Shown here in pieces: positions 1 through 11,400 of a stretch of DNA of 64,000 nucleotides. The DNA comes from Candidatus Poseidoniaceae archaeon (lineage in GTDB: Archaea; Thermoplasmatota; Poseidoniia; Poseidoniales; Poseidoniaceae). The position numbers and the translations under genes are program-made. Within the stretch, counting starts at the first letter, position 1; each line of letters starts with the position of its first letter. The stretch is from assembly GCA_938030705.1 (NCBI GenBank), contig CALHIR010000002.1:66515-130514 (forward strand), read 5' to 3'. The notes beneath the pieces are model-generated. The model saw nothing but the letters and a program-made list of their open reading frames with translations. It was not told the origin of the DNA and did no database searches.

Positions 1-712
1 CTGGATGGTTTTCGTCGGCGGTGTGGCTTCCACGCTCACCTACCTGACAGGGGAATTCACGGCCAACGCCGTTGCCGCCTCCGAGGTTGAGGACGTTGTC
101 GCCAACAGCGGCGGTTTCTACCTGACGGGTGCCGCCATGTTTTACTTCGCCTCCATCGGGGCCATTTTGTCCACCATGGTCGTCATCCGCACCGGTATTT
201 CGGCCACCGGCCGTTCGATGGCTGTTGAAGAGACCTCGGACATGGTCACCTACACGCTGACCTCCGGCTCCTCCACCACCATCCGAGACCTCATCGGTCG
301 AGGTGTGGGCGTTGACACGGCGCTCATCGTGAGCGAGACCGAAGCTAACGAAGGTGGCTCCACCGTCATCGCCGTTGATTCCGCTCTCCACAACGATGAG
401 ATCAAAGAATTCCCCACCACGGCCTCCACGGTCATGATCGATTTCGTTCAATACCTTGCCAACACCAAACAATCCGTCTTTGAGTTGTTCCGAGGTATGG
501 ACCTTGATGACTCAGGTAAAATTGACAGCCGGGAATTCCTCGCTGCACTCGAGGCTTCAAACATCGACGCCCTCTCCTCCATCGATGCCAGTGAACTCGT
601 TGAAAGCATGGATTTGGACGGCGACGGGGAGTTGAACCTCCCGGAACTTGACATCGCCATCGCCCAAATCAAGCGAGACCACGCCATCGTCCCCTCTGAA
701 GAAGAGGAGTGA
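1..712 (+). CDS. Membrane protein C-terminus with two EF-hand motifs (5'-partial at window edge)
   Basis: ORF open to the window start; hydrophobic segment GAAMFYFASIGAILSTMVVI; two EF-hand loops, DLDDSGKIDSREF and DLDGDGELNLPEL. Confidence 0.75.
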   Translation, partial: WMVFVGGVASTLTYLTGEFTANAVAASEVEDVVANSGGFYLTGAAMFYFASIGAILSTMVVIRTGISATGRSMAVEETSDMVTYTLTSGSSTTIRDLIGRGVGVDTALIVSETEANEGGSTVIAVDSALHNDEIKEFPTTASTVMIDFVQYLANTKQSVFELFRGMDLDDSGKIDSREFLAALEASNIDALSSIDASELVESMDLDGDGELNLPELDIAIAQIKRDHAIVPSEEEE

Positions 713-733
713 ACCACCCGAGGGCGTGCTCCC

Positions 734-2014
734 GTGCGCATTGGTTTAGTCGGAAAACCCAACGTGGGCAAATCCACGTTCTTCAGCGCAGCAACGCTGG
801 CGCAGGTCGACATCGCCAATTATCCGTTCTGCACCATTGACCCCAACGTTGGCGTTGCTTTTGTTGAAGCGCGCCTCGCGTGCCCCTGCCAGGACCTGCG
901 AAAGAGACTGGAGGCGGAAGGACGTTTGGAGCCCGTCCAAGATGATGACCCTCGACAGGGAAGTTTGTGTCAACCTCGAACAGGAACGTGCATCGGCCAT
1001 CGTCGTTCAGTCCCCATCGCCTTGGTCGACGTCGCTGGATTGGTTCCGGGTGCCAGCGAGGGGCGCGGCCGAGGAAACGCCTTCCTCGCTGACCTCGCCA
1101 ATTGCGATGTCCTCATTCAGGTGGTGGACGCTGCTGGGTCAACCGACCTCGAGGGCCAATTCATTGGAGCGACCTCCTCTCCTGAGGCCGCCATCAGCGC
1201 AGTCCAGGCTGAAATTGAATTTCTTGAACACGAATTGGACGCTTGGATCGGCGGTTTGCTGGAAGACGGATGGAACCGCGGTGTCCGTAGAGTTCAGGCT
1301 GAAGGTGAAAAGGGATTGATGCTCTTTGTCCAAGAGCGTCTGAGTGGACTGGGAGCGACCTCGGCTCTTGTCGCTCAGGGCATGACGACCTTCAACGACG
1401 TTCATTCGTCAGACGCTCAACCGTGGGACTGGGAACGTTCCTCGCTCCATCTTCTCGGAAGGTGCATGCGGGAGCAATTGTTTCCCATCGTTTACGCGGC
1501 CAACAAAATGGATATCGCTCCGAAGGGCGTCGTTGAAGCCTTTCCCAATCGTTCCATGTACGCCTGTATGGCGGATATGGAATTGGCGCTTCGAAGAGCC
1601 ACATCGGCCGGGCTCATCGATTATCGGAGCGGCCAATCCAATTTTGAAACGGTTGCGGAAGCTTCTCTCAACCCGGCCCAAGAAAAAGCCCTCACGCACA
1701 TGCAGGAGCGTCTCCAAGCCGCTGGAGGTACAGGCCTTGCCAACCTCATGGACGAGGTGTTGTTTGACCGCTTGAACCACATGGTGGTCTATCCAGTGCA
1801 AGACGAAACGCATTGGGTTGACGGGGACGGACGCGTTCTTCCCGATGCGCTCGTCGTGCCGTCGGGACTTCACGCCAAAGCGCTTGCTGGACGGGTTCAC
1901 AGCGATTTAGAGATGGGATTCATTCGTGGTGTCGATGGACGGACCCGCCGAGTGGTTGGCGCCGATCACGAATTGGCCGACGGGGACGTGCTGAAAATTC
2001 ACGCCAAGTCCTGA
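734..2014 (+). CDS. ychF: Archaeal YchF/Obg-family GTP-binding protein with C-terminal TGS-like domain
   Basis: MRIGLVGKPNVGKSTFFSAATLA P-loop, DVAGLVPGASEGRGRGNAFL, AANKMD; C-terminal TGS-like region. Confidence 0.9.
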   Translation: MRIGLVGKPNVGKSTFFSAATLAQVDIANYPFCTIDPNVGVAFVEARLACPCQDLRKRLEAEGRLEPVQDDDPRQGSLCQPRTGTCIGHRRSVPIALVDVAGLVPGASEGRGRGNAFLADLANCDVLIQVVDAAGSTDLEGQFIGATSSPEAAISAVQAEIEFLEHELDAWIGGLLEDGWNRGVRRVQAEGEKGLMLFVQERLSGLGATSALVAQGMTTFNDVHSSDAQPWDWERSSLHLLGRCMREQLFPIVYAANKMDIAPKGVVEAFPNRSMYACMADMELALRRATSAGLIDYRSGQSNFETVAEASLNPAQEKALTHMQERLQAAGGTGLANLMDEVLFDRLNHMVVYPVQDETHWVDGDGRVLPDALVVPSGLHAKALAGRVHSDLEMGFIRGVDGRTRRVVGADHELADGDVLKIHAKS

Positions 2015-2019
2015 GAACG

Positions 2020-2406
2020 TCAGTGCCCTTTGGGACGATCGTAGGCGGGCGTGAGCCGAGCCATATCACCCGAATATTGGCCGCCGCGGTAGATGAAGAG
2101 AACCGGAGCCGCGAGGGTGAGCAGAATTAACAAGATAAGGAAAAACAAGCCCCAGGGTTCCACGCCTGACAAGGTTGAACCCCACAACACCCACAAGAAG
2201 GGCAGATAGAGGAAGATGCTGTACCGTCGTGCGATAATGGAAAATCGGGCGCTGGCTGCGCTCTTCTCGAAGAAGACCGGAGCATCGTCTTTCTCCACCA
2301 AGCCTTTGTCGACGCCGCATCGAACGCAAACCTGTGTGTACTGGCCGTTTCCGTGAATAAAAAATTCACGAGGATAGGTACTTGCACAGAGTCTGCAGGT
2401 CGGCAT
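2020..2406 (-). CDS. Small zinc-ribbon-like protein with two TM helices
   Basis: Likely start MPTCRLCASTYPREFF; CxxC...CVRCG pairs; two hydrophobic segments. The longer ORF start overlaps the upstream gene. Confidence 0.6.
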   Translation of the reverse strand: MPTCRLCASTYPREFFIHGNGQYTQVCVRCGVDKGLVEKDDAPVFFEKSAASARFSIIARRYSIFLYLPFLWVLWGSTLSGVEPWGLFFLILLILLTLAAPVLFIYRGGQYSGDMARLTPAYDRPKGH

Positions 2407-2443
2407 GGTTGTTCCCTGCTCCACTCCAGCCGCAAGGGATTCT

Positions 2444-4684
2444 TCAACCATCCGATTGAATGGCAAGGAATTGGGCCATGACATGCTCTCCGGTACGCGA
2501 ACCGATGGATTCTGGGTGGAATTGAACACCGTGGAGCGGAAGGTCCGGATGGCGTAAGCCCATGATGAGTCCTGAGGACGCTTCCGTAGCGTTCACGATG
2601 AGTTGGTGTTCTCCGTCTTCGATGGCGACCAGTGAATTGTATCGCGTGAATTTCAAACCCTGTCCCTGCAGGTGAAAGACCCCGGTACTGTCGTGCTCGA
2701 TCTCGACCGGCACCCCATGAACCGGGCCAAAGGGGGACGACACGACCTGTCGGCCGTCAGCAAGCGCCAGGGCCTGATGCCCGAGACAAACGCCAAGAAC
2801 GGGCATGTTCAGCTGACCCTTGAGCGCGAGGTGCGCCAACGCCATCGTCAACAACGCGTCTTGGGGGCGACCGGGACCCGGTCCGAGGATCAAATGCGTG
2901 GGCTCCAACCGTTCCAACATATCGTGGAGCAACACCGGGTCCAACCATTGCTCGCTCGAGGGTGAACGCCCCTCGAGGACCACCACATTCCGCCCCGTTT
3001 GGGCGATGGTGTCTGCGATGTTGAGTGAAAACGAATCAAGGTTGTCGATGAAGAGAACACTCGCTTTCATCTCGGTTTGAATCGCTTCGTCGAGCGTGTG
3101 AATTTCACCGCCATTGGTTGAAGGCGGGCTTCGGCGTGGGGGTTGGAGTGGATGAATGCCCAAGGTTCCGGTGGGTAGTGATGTTTGTTCTTCTTTCATC
3201 CATCCGGCAGCGACTCGCAAAGCCGCCCCTTTCCATGCCGCCTCCTCGACCTCTTTCTTTGGCTGAGAGGCGATGGTGATGCCACCCCCTGCGCCGACTG
3301 AGGCGTGCCAACGGCCGGATAGAAGATGCGCTTCAAGCGTGCGAATGAGGATGTTCCAGGCCGATTGTCCGGAATGAACATCGATGTAACCGATGGAACC
3401 CGTCCAGAAGGAGCGAGGCATTTCCTCCAATCGATCGATGACGGCACACACCACGGTTCGGGGGCAACCCGTGATGGACCCCCCTGGAAAAACCGCTTGG
3501 AGCGCACTGGCCCCAGACTCGGTTGAGCGTAACTGGGCGGTGATATGACTGACCAAATGTTGGACATTGGCGTACGCTTCCACGTCAAATCGGTCAACGT
3601 TGATGGTTCCTGCAACGGCGACTTGCGTCAAATCATTGCGCATCAAGTCAACAAGCATCCGGTGTTCTGCCCGTTCTTTTTCGTCGCCGATCATCGATTC
3701 TCGGTGCCGTGCAGCTTCATCCTCCGTTGAACCTTGAGGGCAGGTGCCTTTGATGGGCGACGTTTGCAGGTATGCTCCGTCGCACATGAGCAGGGATTCG
3801 GGAGAGGAACTTGAGAGGGCAAATCCAAGGTCTTTCGCCTCCGTGTAAGCAGAAAAAGGCGCGGGGTTACTTCTCAAGAGGCGCTGATAAACGGCGTAGG
3901 GGTGGTCAATTTCACCCTGCCAGTGTTTGCCAACATTGACTTGGTACACCTGACCGTTGATGATGCCTTGGCGGACGGCTTCAACGTTGCCTTCGTGCGT
4001 TTCATCGGTGTGCGTCACCGCTTCACGATGCGGTTGAGGAGAAGGGACTTCCACGGTCTCGCCGTTCCATGAAGTGCACGGCTTGGCGGAGTGACACCAC
4101 GTCTCATCGTCCCCAAACACCTCCACCCTGTCTTGATGATGGTCGATGACCACACCACCGCTCACCAACCACAAGACGGCCAACAATGTTCTTTCCTCGG
4201 GAGGATGTTGTAGGCGTAAGGGCTGGGTCCATTGCACAAGGTCGTAGGCCAAGGCACCGGACCAAAACGGTCGTTGGGGAAGGGAGGTGGTGTGTCGATG
4301 GCGGAACGGGGCGTCGGGCGTTTCGGCGCCCAACTTGGTGAAGACATCCTCAAGATGACGTGCTCGCAAGGTTACGCTATGGTACCACGAACCGTGTTTC
4401 CATTCCTCCACTTCAGCATAGAGCACCGAGCGGTCCTTTGTCAGGTGGAGTTCACCCACGAGCGGGTCGTGAGGCTCAGCAGCAGCGAGGTCGTTGCGTG
4501 AAGGTTGGCGAATGACCACCCGCTTGGTGGGGGGGGCAGCGATCAGGGAATGTTTTGCAAGGTGCGAGGCGGGTCCTCCAGACACCAAGAGGATTCGGTC
4601 AGGGGCGCCATGCCGGAAAGCCGCCTCACCAAGAAGCTGGTTCGCTTCGAGTTGCTCCACGATGGCCATCACGTGTTCAGACAT
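2444..4684 (-). CDS. pabBA: Fused aminodeoxychorismate/anthranilate synthase: chorismate-binding component I plus glutamine amidotransferase; PIKGT motif favours aminodeoxychorismate synthase (PabB-PabA)
   Basis: PIKGTCPQG, MLVDLMRNDL, FPGGSITGCPR in component I; GATase with LGVCLGHQALA and GVQFHPES. Start MSEHVMAIVEQL overlaps the upstream gene by 8 bp. Confidence 0.85.
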   Translation of the reverse strand: MSEHVMAIVEQLEANQLLGEAAFRHGAPDRILLVSGGPASHLAKHSLIAAPPTKRVVIRQPSRNDLAAAEPHDPLVGELHLTKDRSVLYAEVEEWKHGSWYHSVTLRARHLEDVFTKLGAETPDAPFRHRHTTSLPQRPFWSGALAYDLVQWTQPLRLQHPPEERTLLAVLWLVSGGVVIDHHQDRVEVFGDDETWCHSAKPCTSWNGETVEVPSPQPHREAVTHTDETHEGNVEAVRQGIINGQVYQVNVGKHWQGEIDHPYAVYQRLLRSNPAPFSAYTEAKDLGFALSSSSPESLLMCDGAYLQTSPIKGTCPQGSTEDEAARHRESMIGDEKERAEHRMLVDLMRNDLTQVAVAGTINVDRFDVEAYANVQHLVSHITAQLRSTESGASALQAVFPGGSITGCPRTVVCAVIDRLEEMPRSFWTGSIGYIDVHSGQSAWNILIRTLEAHLLSGRWHASVGAGGGITIASQPKKEVEEAAWKGAALRVAAGWMKEEQTSLPTGTLGIHPLQPPRRSPPSTNGGEIHTLDEAIQTEMKASVLFIDNLDSFSLNIADTIAQTGRNVVVLEGRSPSSEQWLDPVLLHDMLERLEPTHLILGPGPGRPQDALLTMALAHLALKGQLNMPVLGVCLGHQALALADGRQVVSSPFGPVHGVPVEIEHDSTGVFHLQGQGLKFTRYNSLVAIEDGEHQLIVNATEASSGLIMGLRHPDLPLHGVQFHPESIGSRTGEHVMAQFLAIQSDG

Positions 4685-5426
4685 CGTGTGGCCCCACAAC
4701 CGACCAAGTGTCCTCCTCGGTAAAATGTTGGGCCATGAGGCGTTGACATGTCGTTGAGAGGAGGTCGGAATGACCGACGTTCTCTCCGTCCAATCCATTG
4801 ATTCGGCACACACCCATGCCCGTACCAACCACGATCAATTCTGCGCACCGGGCGACCGTTCGCTCGTTCAATCTGCCTTTGATCACCGGCAGCCCAGCAC
4901 CGGGTAAAAGCGCCTCGAGGACGCCGGTGGTGACACCTGCAACGCCCCCGTCGCTCGGGGGAGCAATCCACACCGTACCGTCTTCGTCCAACACCATCGG
5001 TGTGCCTCGGTCTGCGTCCACAATGGCAAAGTCATGAACCAGCAAGGCCACATCACAACCCGCTTCCACGGCCGTCTCTGCTGCGGCCTGGTAGGCGGCC
5101 CAATCGCCGTGTTTTGTGCCGTTTGTTCGTTCATTCCATCGCGGCGCAGGGACGGTCACGCCATCAATGGCTTCGTCGCGATAAGAAAGCGGACGTTGTT
5201 GAACGTGCCAAGCGGCTTCTGTTGCTGAACATGAGATGCGAGCCAGGCGCCATCCGGATTGACCGTCTTCGGCGGTGATCCTTGGCGTTTCGCTCGGCAG
5301 GTCAATCCTCAACCGTTTCGCATGGTCCACCAATCGTTCCCAGTGGGCCGGCCAATCTGCGACCGCTCCTTGGTCATTCACCAGAACCGTCGTAAACACT
5401 TCGGAACGGGGGCCACTGTTTGCCAT
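4677..5426 (-). CDS. Class IV aminotransferase-fold protein, likely 4-amino-4-deoxychorismate lyase (PabC-like)
   Basis: Fold-type IV features: GCDVALLV...VLDEDGTVWIAPPSDGGVAGVTTGVL, LNERTVARCAELIVVGTGMGV; overlaps pabBA. Confidence 0.75.
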   Translation of the reverse strand: MANSGPRSEVFTTVLVNDQGAVADWPAHWERLVDHAKRLRIDLPSETPRITAEDGQSGWRLARISCSATEAAWHVQQRPLSYRDEAIDGVTVPAPRWNERTNGTKHGDWAAYQAAAETAVEAGCDVALLVHDFAIVDADRGTPMVLDEDGTVWIAPPSDGGVAGVTTGVLEALLPGAGLPVIKGRLNERTVARCAELIVVGTGMGVCRINGLDGENVGHSDLLSTTCQRLMAQHFTEEDTWSVVGPHDV

Positions 5427-5435
5427 GGTGCGTCC

Positions 5436-8400
5436 TCACAACAAATCGTCAAGGAAGGACGTGTCGATTTCCGGTGTCTTTGGCGCAGGGGCAGGTTCGT
5501 CAAGCAGACCGTCGAGGAGCGAGGTATCGACTTGTGGTCTGAGAACAGGTTGTGGCGCTTGGTAGGCCTGTCGCCCATAGTCTGCGGATTGAATCTCGTT
5601 GGCGGCTGCGTAGATATCGTTGGCCTGTTGTGTGGTGATGCCTGGCGGTGGTGCTGGAACAGCGGTTGGCGGTGCTGCGCTTGGTGCTGCGGCAGCGGGG
5701 GTGTCCCAATTGGTGTCTTGGATGCCCCAGGTCGCCTCCTGCAATTCCCATGACTTCGAACGTCGCTTGGAGCCGCTTCGGCCTCGGACGACCAAGACGA
5801 GCAAGAAAAGAACGATGAGCACCATGCCGGCGGCGATGAGGTTGGGCGTGGTGAGCAGTGACTCAAGGGAGAGCGGACGGTCGGCGTCGCCGTCTCCTTC
5901 GCTGTCTTTGTCCCCACTCAGCGCTTCGAGTTTCACCGCTTCCACGGTTAACTTGGCCACGGTATCGTCGTAAGGGACCACCGCCACATAATAGGCCGAG
6001 GTGTTGCTTAGGCCGTCAAATACATCCGGGGAAATTAGGAAGGAATTGGCAGAAACTGTTTCACCCACTTTGCTTGCGTCATCGGTACTGGTGAACATGT
6101 CTTCACTGATGTAGATATGATAGCCTCGGACGTTAGCGTTCACCGAATGTTGCCATTCAACGAAGATGTTGTTCTCCTCAAACCACTCAACCTCCACCTC
6201 TTCAATGTCCGGGAGGTACACCCCGGGATCGGTTATGCCCTCATCGGTCGCCGCCGAAGAGACCATCGTGAGCATGTCAACATGGGCGTTTCCTGACGAA
6301 TCCATCACCACCACTGCGACCCAGACTTCTTGTCCGGCGATAACGGGTATGTCGCCAGCAATCACGTCGATGACAAGCGGCAGGCTTGGTGCTCGATCCA
6401 GCGTGGCGATGGGGTTGAGCGCCATCTGAGTTCCGGGCTGGCCCACTTCCCCTTCAAAATTGTACGTCTCTGCATAGATGTGGTATTCCCAAACGTCATC
6501 AGCGTCGGAGAGGTCAAAGGAGAGCAACAAAGCACTTCCATCGTCGTTGGGCCGGTCGGTCAGCGTGAGGTCGGTGAGCCGGTCCGGGGCCGTGTTATCG
6601 TTGATGTTGTCAATCGGCGTGACGCTGACCTGCGTCAGGTCGGTGAGGTGGACGTTACCTTTCAGGTCGTGAACCGTCACGGCGACAAAGAGTTCCACAT
6701 CGGGCTGAATCAATCCAGGAGTTCCCTGCGAGAGGTCGTTTCCGCTGTCGACGTACAGGGCCGTTGAGATGGTGAGTTCAATCGGGTTGGTTCGCTCGTC
6801 AATCCACTGCTTGTTGAACGAGAAGCAACCGCAGATGTTGGGGTTGTTGCCGAAGGCTGCATAGGCCAAGGACAAATCTTCCACGGGAACATTGGATACC
6901 CAAACGGTGTACGAAGCAAAGTCCTCCACCGTCGACGGCTCCCAAACCACATCGATAGCGGTGCCATCATCGTTGGCGTGGTCAAAAGCCATCAGGGAGG
7001 TTATCCGTGGGGGTGTGGTGCCTTGGCCGATGATGTTCTGCAGCGGCGTGGCGGTCACCAAGAGGACATCGTCGGTGTTGCCGTTGAGCCAGACATCATA
7101 GGCGACCACACCAACGGTGTAGATTTGGCCGTCGATGAGCGGGACGCCGTCCATTGAGGAAATGATGGTCTGGTTCTCATCGCACGGGTTGATGACAGCG
7201 GCTTGCGAGAAACCATCCAGGTTATTCGCGACGTCCTCCACATGGTCGCCTTGTTTGATAAACACCGTGTAAAAGGCGCAATCATCCGCTGTACTGACGT
7301 TCCACTTCACCGTGATACGTCCGCCTTCATCGTTGAGCACATCGCTGGCCTCGGTCCCCTCGACAGGGTCCGGGGCGTCGTTATCGTTGAGCTCACCGGT
7401 GGGAACCACCGGGCCGACGACGGTGACATCGGAGAGGTTCTCTTGGCCTGTTTCGTCGACGCATGTGAATCCAATCCAAACGGGGACCCCGGGTGTTTGA
7501 GAGATCACGGATTGATTTCCTTCGTTGGGCGCGTAGGAGACGTAGGGCGTTCGGCCAAGTGCGTCCACCATGGGCGTGGTTGAGACGTACACGTTGGTGC
7601 TGGCAAGGTCGAGCGCCGTGCACCGGGCCCATTCGAGTTCAATGTCACCATCATCACCGTTGCTGCCCATGGCGCTGGCGGCTGCCCAAACCGGAGCCCC
7701 GGGGACCTCATCACTCGGTGAGGCTGGACCGAACGGCAGGGACACTTTGCCCCACCGACCATCGGTGTACTCGGCAACCACGACGGCGTAGTAATCCGTT
7801 CCGTCCTCGAGCGGGACGCCGTTGGCCGTCTCGATATCGGCCGCCAAGCGACTGTGGAGGGAGATGGCTTTGTCCGGCGTTTGGCCGAGCAACTCCAGTT
7901 CTGTGGGAGCCGTGGTCCACGGCCCCTCGTTGAGGAATACGAGGTATCGAGCGAAGTCCTCGTCGTGAACCAACGACCATGAGGCGGTCAAGACGCTGCC
8001 TCCGTCATCGGGGCGATCGTCCAATCCCACCATGGTCACGGGCGATTCGGTTCGGATGTAATCGTAGGTCAGTCGAACTTCCAAACTGCCGTTTGAAGGC
8101 GAGAAGAGACGCAGCGTGACATGGCGGGTGTTGTTGTATAACATCCCGTTGTCCACCGCGTCCTGAAGGTTCAACTCGAGCGCTGGGTCTTGGCTGAGGT
8201 TCAGCAGGACATCGTATTCCAACGCTACGGACTTTGCCCAGACGGGGGCGCCTGTGGTGGGCGAGGTCAACACCACGGGTACGTTTTGGAATAAGAGGCC
8301 ATGAACACCCGGCGCGCCCAAGGAATCGTCAAGTGCGTACGAGCCAGACGGGTCCACGAGTTCGATTGACATGCCGGGGTGCGTCATCTGCGTGATGTTG

Positions 8401-11400
8401 ATGCCACCTCCGTTGCCCATGGCACGGACCGTTAGCGGTAGGGCACGTCGCATCGAGGTGGGCTCAACTGGCGTGAACTGTCCGGTCCTGTCCCATCCCT
8501 GCAATCCATCCTCGGTGATGGCCCAAATGTAATTTGCACCCAAGACGCCGTTTCCAGCCTCCGTGGCCCTGAGGAAGACTTTGGCGGCGTGGTCATTTGT
8601 TCGGGCTTCAGAAAGCATCAGGTCGTTCTCCGACCCGATGGAAAGGAGATCTTCTCCGTCGCTCATCATGTGGACGATCGGGTACTGCGTCTGGAAGAGC
8701 GATGTACCGTCTTCGAAATCACCACTTGAGGCGTTCCAGTGGGTCAATGGACCTACATCGGTGGCCATGTGGACGCCCCACCAATCAGTAGTAACAGCCG
8801 TCACGGTGTTGGAAGGTAGCTGGTCGAAGCGGTGCGTTGAAGTAACGAGGAGGGTGCTTGGGTCAACCAGCGACACGCCGGGACGGTCCGACCCCCCTCG
8901 GCCGTCGTGGCTAATGATGAGGGTGGAGGCGCCCACGTTGTTTGTAATCACGGCAAGCCCCCACGCAGACTGACCCATCAGCCCGTTGGCTTTGGTCAGC
9001 GTCGTGCCGTTTTGGGTGGACGGGTTCCAAACAAACAGGCCCGCCGGGGTCGCCATGTAGACCTTGGAGCCAATGACGACCACGTCTTCTACCACGTTGC
9101 TGGGCAGGCCGTTGAAGGCGGTGATGGAATCCATCCAATCGTTGGTGCTGTAGTTCCAGCGACCAATACCACCATCGGTGGCGATGTAGAGTACGTTCGG
9201 GCTGTCGGCAAAGCCGTTCACGATGTTGGAGGGTAGGCCGGCGATGAGTCGTCCATTGCCGAACTGGTCGGTGGTTGGATTGAACATCTGCACGCCGGGC
9301 GGGCTTCCGCCATCGCCTGCAAGACCGACCACGAGTTGGCTGTTGTAGGTGTGCATCGTGTCGAATTTGGTGTGAAGCGAACCGCCGATGGCGGAGATGG
9401 ATTTGGTCAGCGTGTCGAGTTTGAGCATGCCGCCTGGGGAGGAAGCGATGTACAAGTCGGTCCCGTGAAGGTGGAGGTCGTTGGCCACGGTGTTGCCGGG
9501 GAGGGTCCAACCGTACTGCCAATCAACGGTGCCGTTTGGCAGGAAGGTGCCCTGAAGGATACCGGTCCCCGTGCTCCCGAAGTTGCCCAGTGCTGATGAG
9601 CCCGTCGTCGCCCAAAGATGGGTGGCGTTGGCGACCATCGAGGTGACTTGACCGCTGACGAGTCCGGGGAGGTCAACCACCGTTTGTCGTCCGGAAGATG
9701 AGAGCGTAGCGACTTCACTGTAGCCGGATGAGCCACCGGCCCGGCCGATCAACCATTCCGAAGATCCGCTGAGCCACTGCAAGGAGGTGACCGGTGAACC
9801 GGCCCCTTGGACTTGCGCTTGGAGGGCGGTTGCCCCACTGGCGACCAAGGTCGAATACCCGCCAGCGATGAGGTTGGACCCCGAGTTTCCAACAGCGTGT
9901 CCGACGATGAGTTGCGTGCCCGAATGGGAGAGCGCATCGTACCACACACGGTCGCTCGGGAGGTTGTGGCTTGCGGTGGTCAAACTGGAGATGAAGCTTG
10001 AGGTAGCGTAGCTGTAGCGGCTGATTGGCTGGTTGTCGTTGTAGTAGCCGATGTAGAGGGTGTCTTGATTGTCGCAGGCGACGGATGCGGGGGCTGTTCC
10101 GTCGAGTTGACTGCGGTCAAAGGGAGAGAGCGTGCCGTTTTGCAGGTCAATGCGAGCGATGCCGCCGTTGTTGTTGTACATGGCGACGTTAAGGACGCCA
10201 CCGCACATCTCCATCGAGATGGGATAGCCGTCTGGAACGAGGCTGAGGGAGTCTGCGGGATAGGTTGTCCAGGCACCAGCGCTGTTGAGGTGCGAAATGA
10301 TGCCTTCTCGGAATTGACCAAAGTTTGAGATGTCGGCACCGCCAACCACGAGGTTCGTGCCGTCCGTCCACAATTCATAAAATCGGTCACCGGCGTTGTT
10401 TGGTAGTCCGTTTCCTGCTTCCCACATGGTGTTCCATGTGTTGGTGGTTTCGTTGTACCGGGCGATGCCGTCTTCGGTAGCAAAGAGCGTTTCGCCGTCG
10501 TATTCCACGATGCCTCGGATGGGGAATTCAAAGTTGGTCCAGGAATTGACCAGCGTTTTGGAACTGTCATAAAGGTCAAGTTTCAAATCGCCCCATGCAA
10601 CCCAGGTGTTCCCGTTGGAAGATTCGTAGGCCGTGACGCGGTCAATGGACCCCGTGGGCAAGATGTTGCTCTCATAGGCTGAGTTGGTCGTGTTCCATCG
10701 TGCGATGCCTCCTGAGCCGTCGGTGTTCCACCATTGGCCTGAAACAACGCTGACCAGCAAGGTGTCGCCCACCAATTCCATGTTGACGATGTCCCCGCCG
10801 TTTTCCCCGACTTGGGCCCCGATGTCAAGGTTGGAGAGTGGAACAGCGTTGGTCACGTTCAAGCGACTGACTTCATCGCCGGCCGTGCCTGAGTGGTAAT
10901 ACATGATGTTGTTGTGGAGGATCATGCCGTACGGGTCGCCGTTGGCCGTGTATTGGCTGCTGGTGCTTTCGATATCGTAAACCTCCGCGCCGTTGGTCAC
11001 GTTGATGAGTTGGAAACCGTCACTTCCACCGACCCAAATCATGTCTTGACGAATATCGGCCACTAAACCGGTGACATCGTCGTTGCCACCGTCGAGCACA
11101 CCGTTGTCTTCGGTGAACGGGGTGAGCCACTGGTTGGAGGTGATGTTGTAGCGTAACACGCCCAACCCCTCGGTTCCGATGTAGGCGATGTCGCCCATGA
11201 TCTCGACCACGGCGTTGCCCGTTTGGGTGCCTTGGCCCCAGTTCTCATCGTGTTGGAAGTTGGATTTTGTGATGAGCCCCACGCCTGAATTGGTGCCGCC
11301 ATAGACGTAGGTGCTGTCGTAGCCCACGCTGTACGTGGCCCAGTTGGGCATCCCGTCGTAGACGTTCTGGCAGTCGTTGATGCCCATGGTGGCAATGCTG

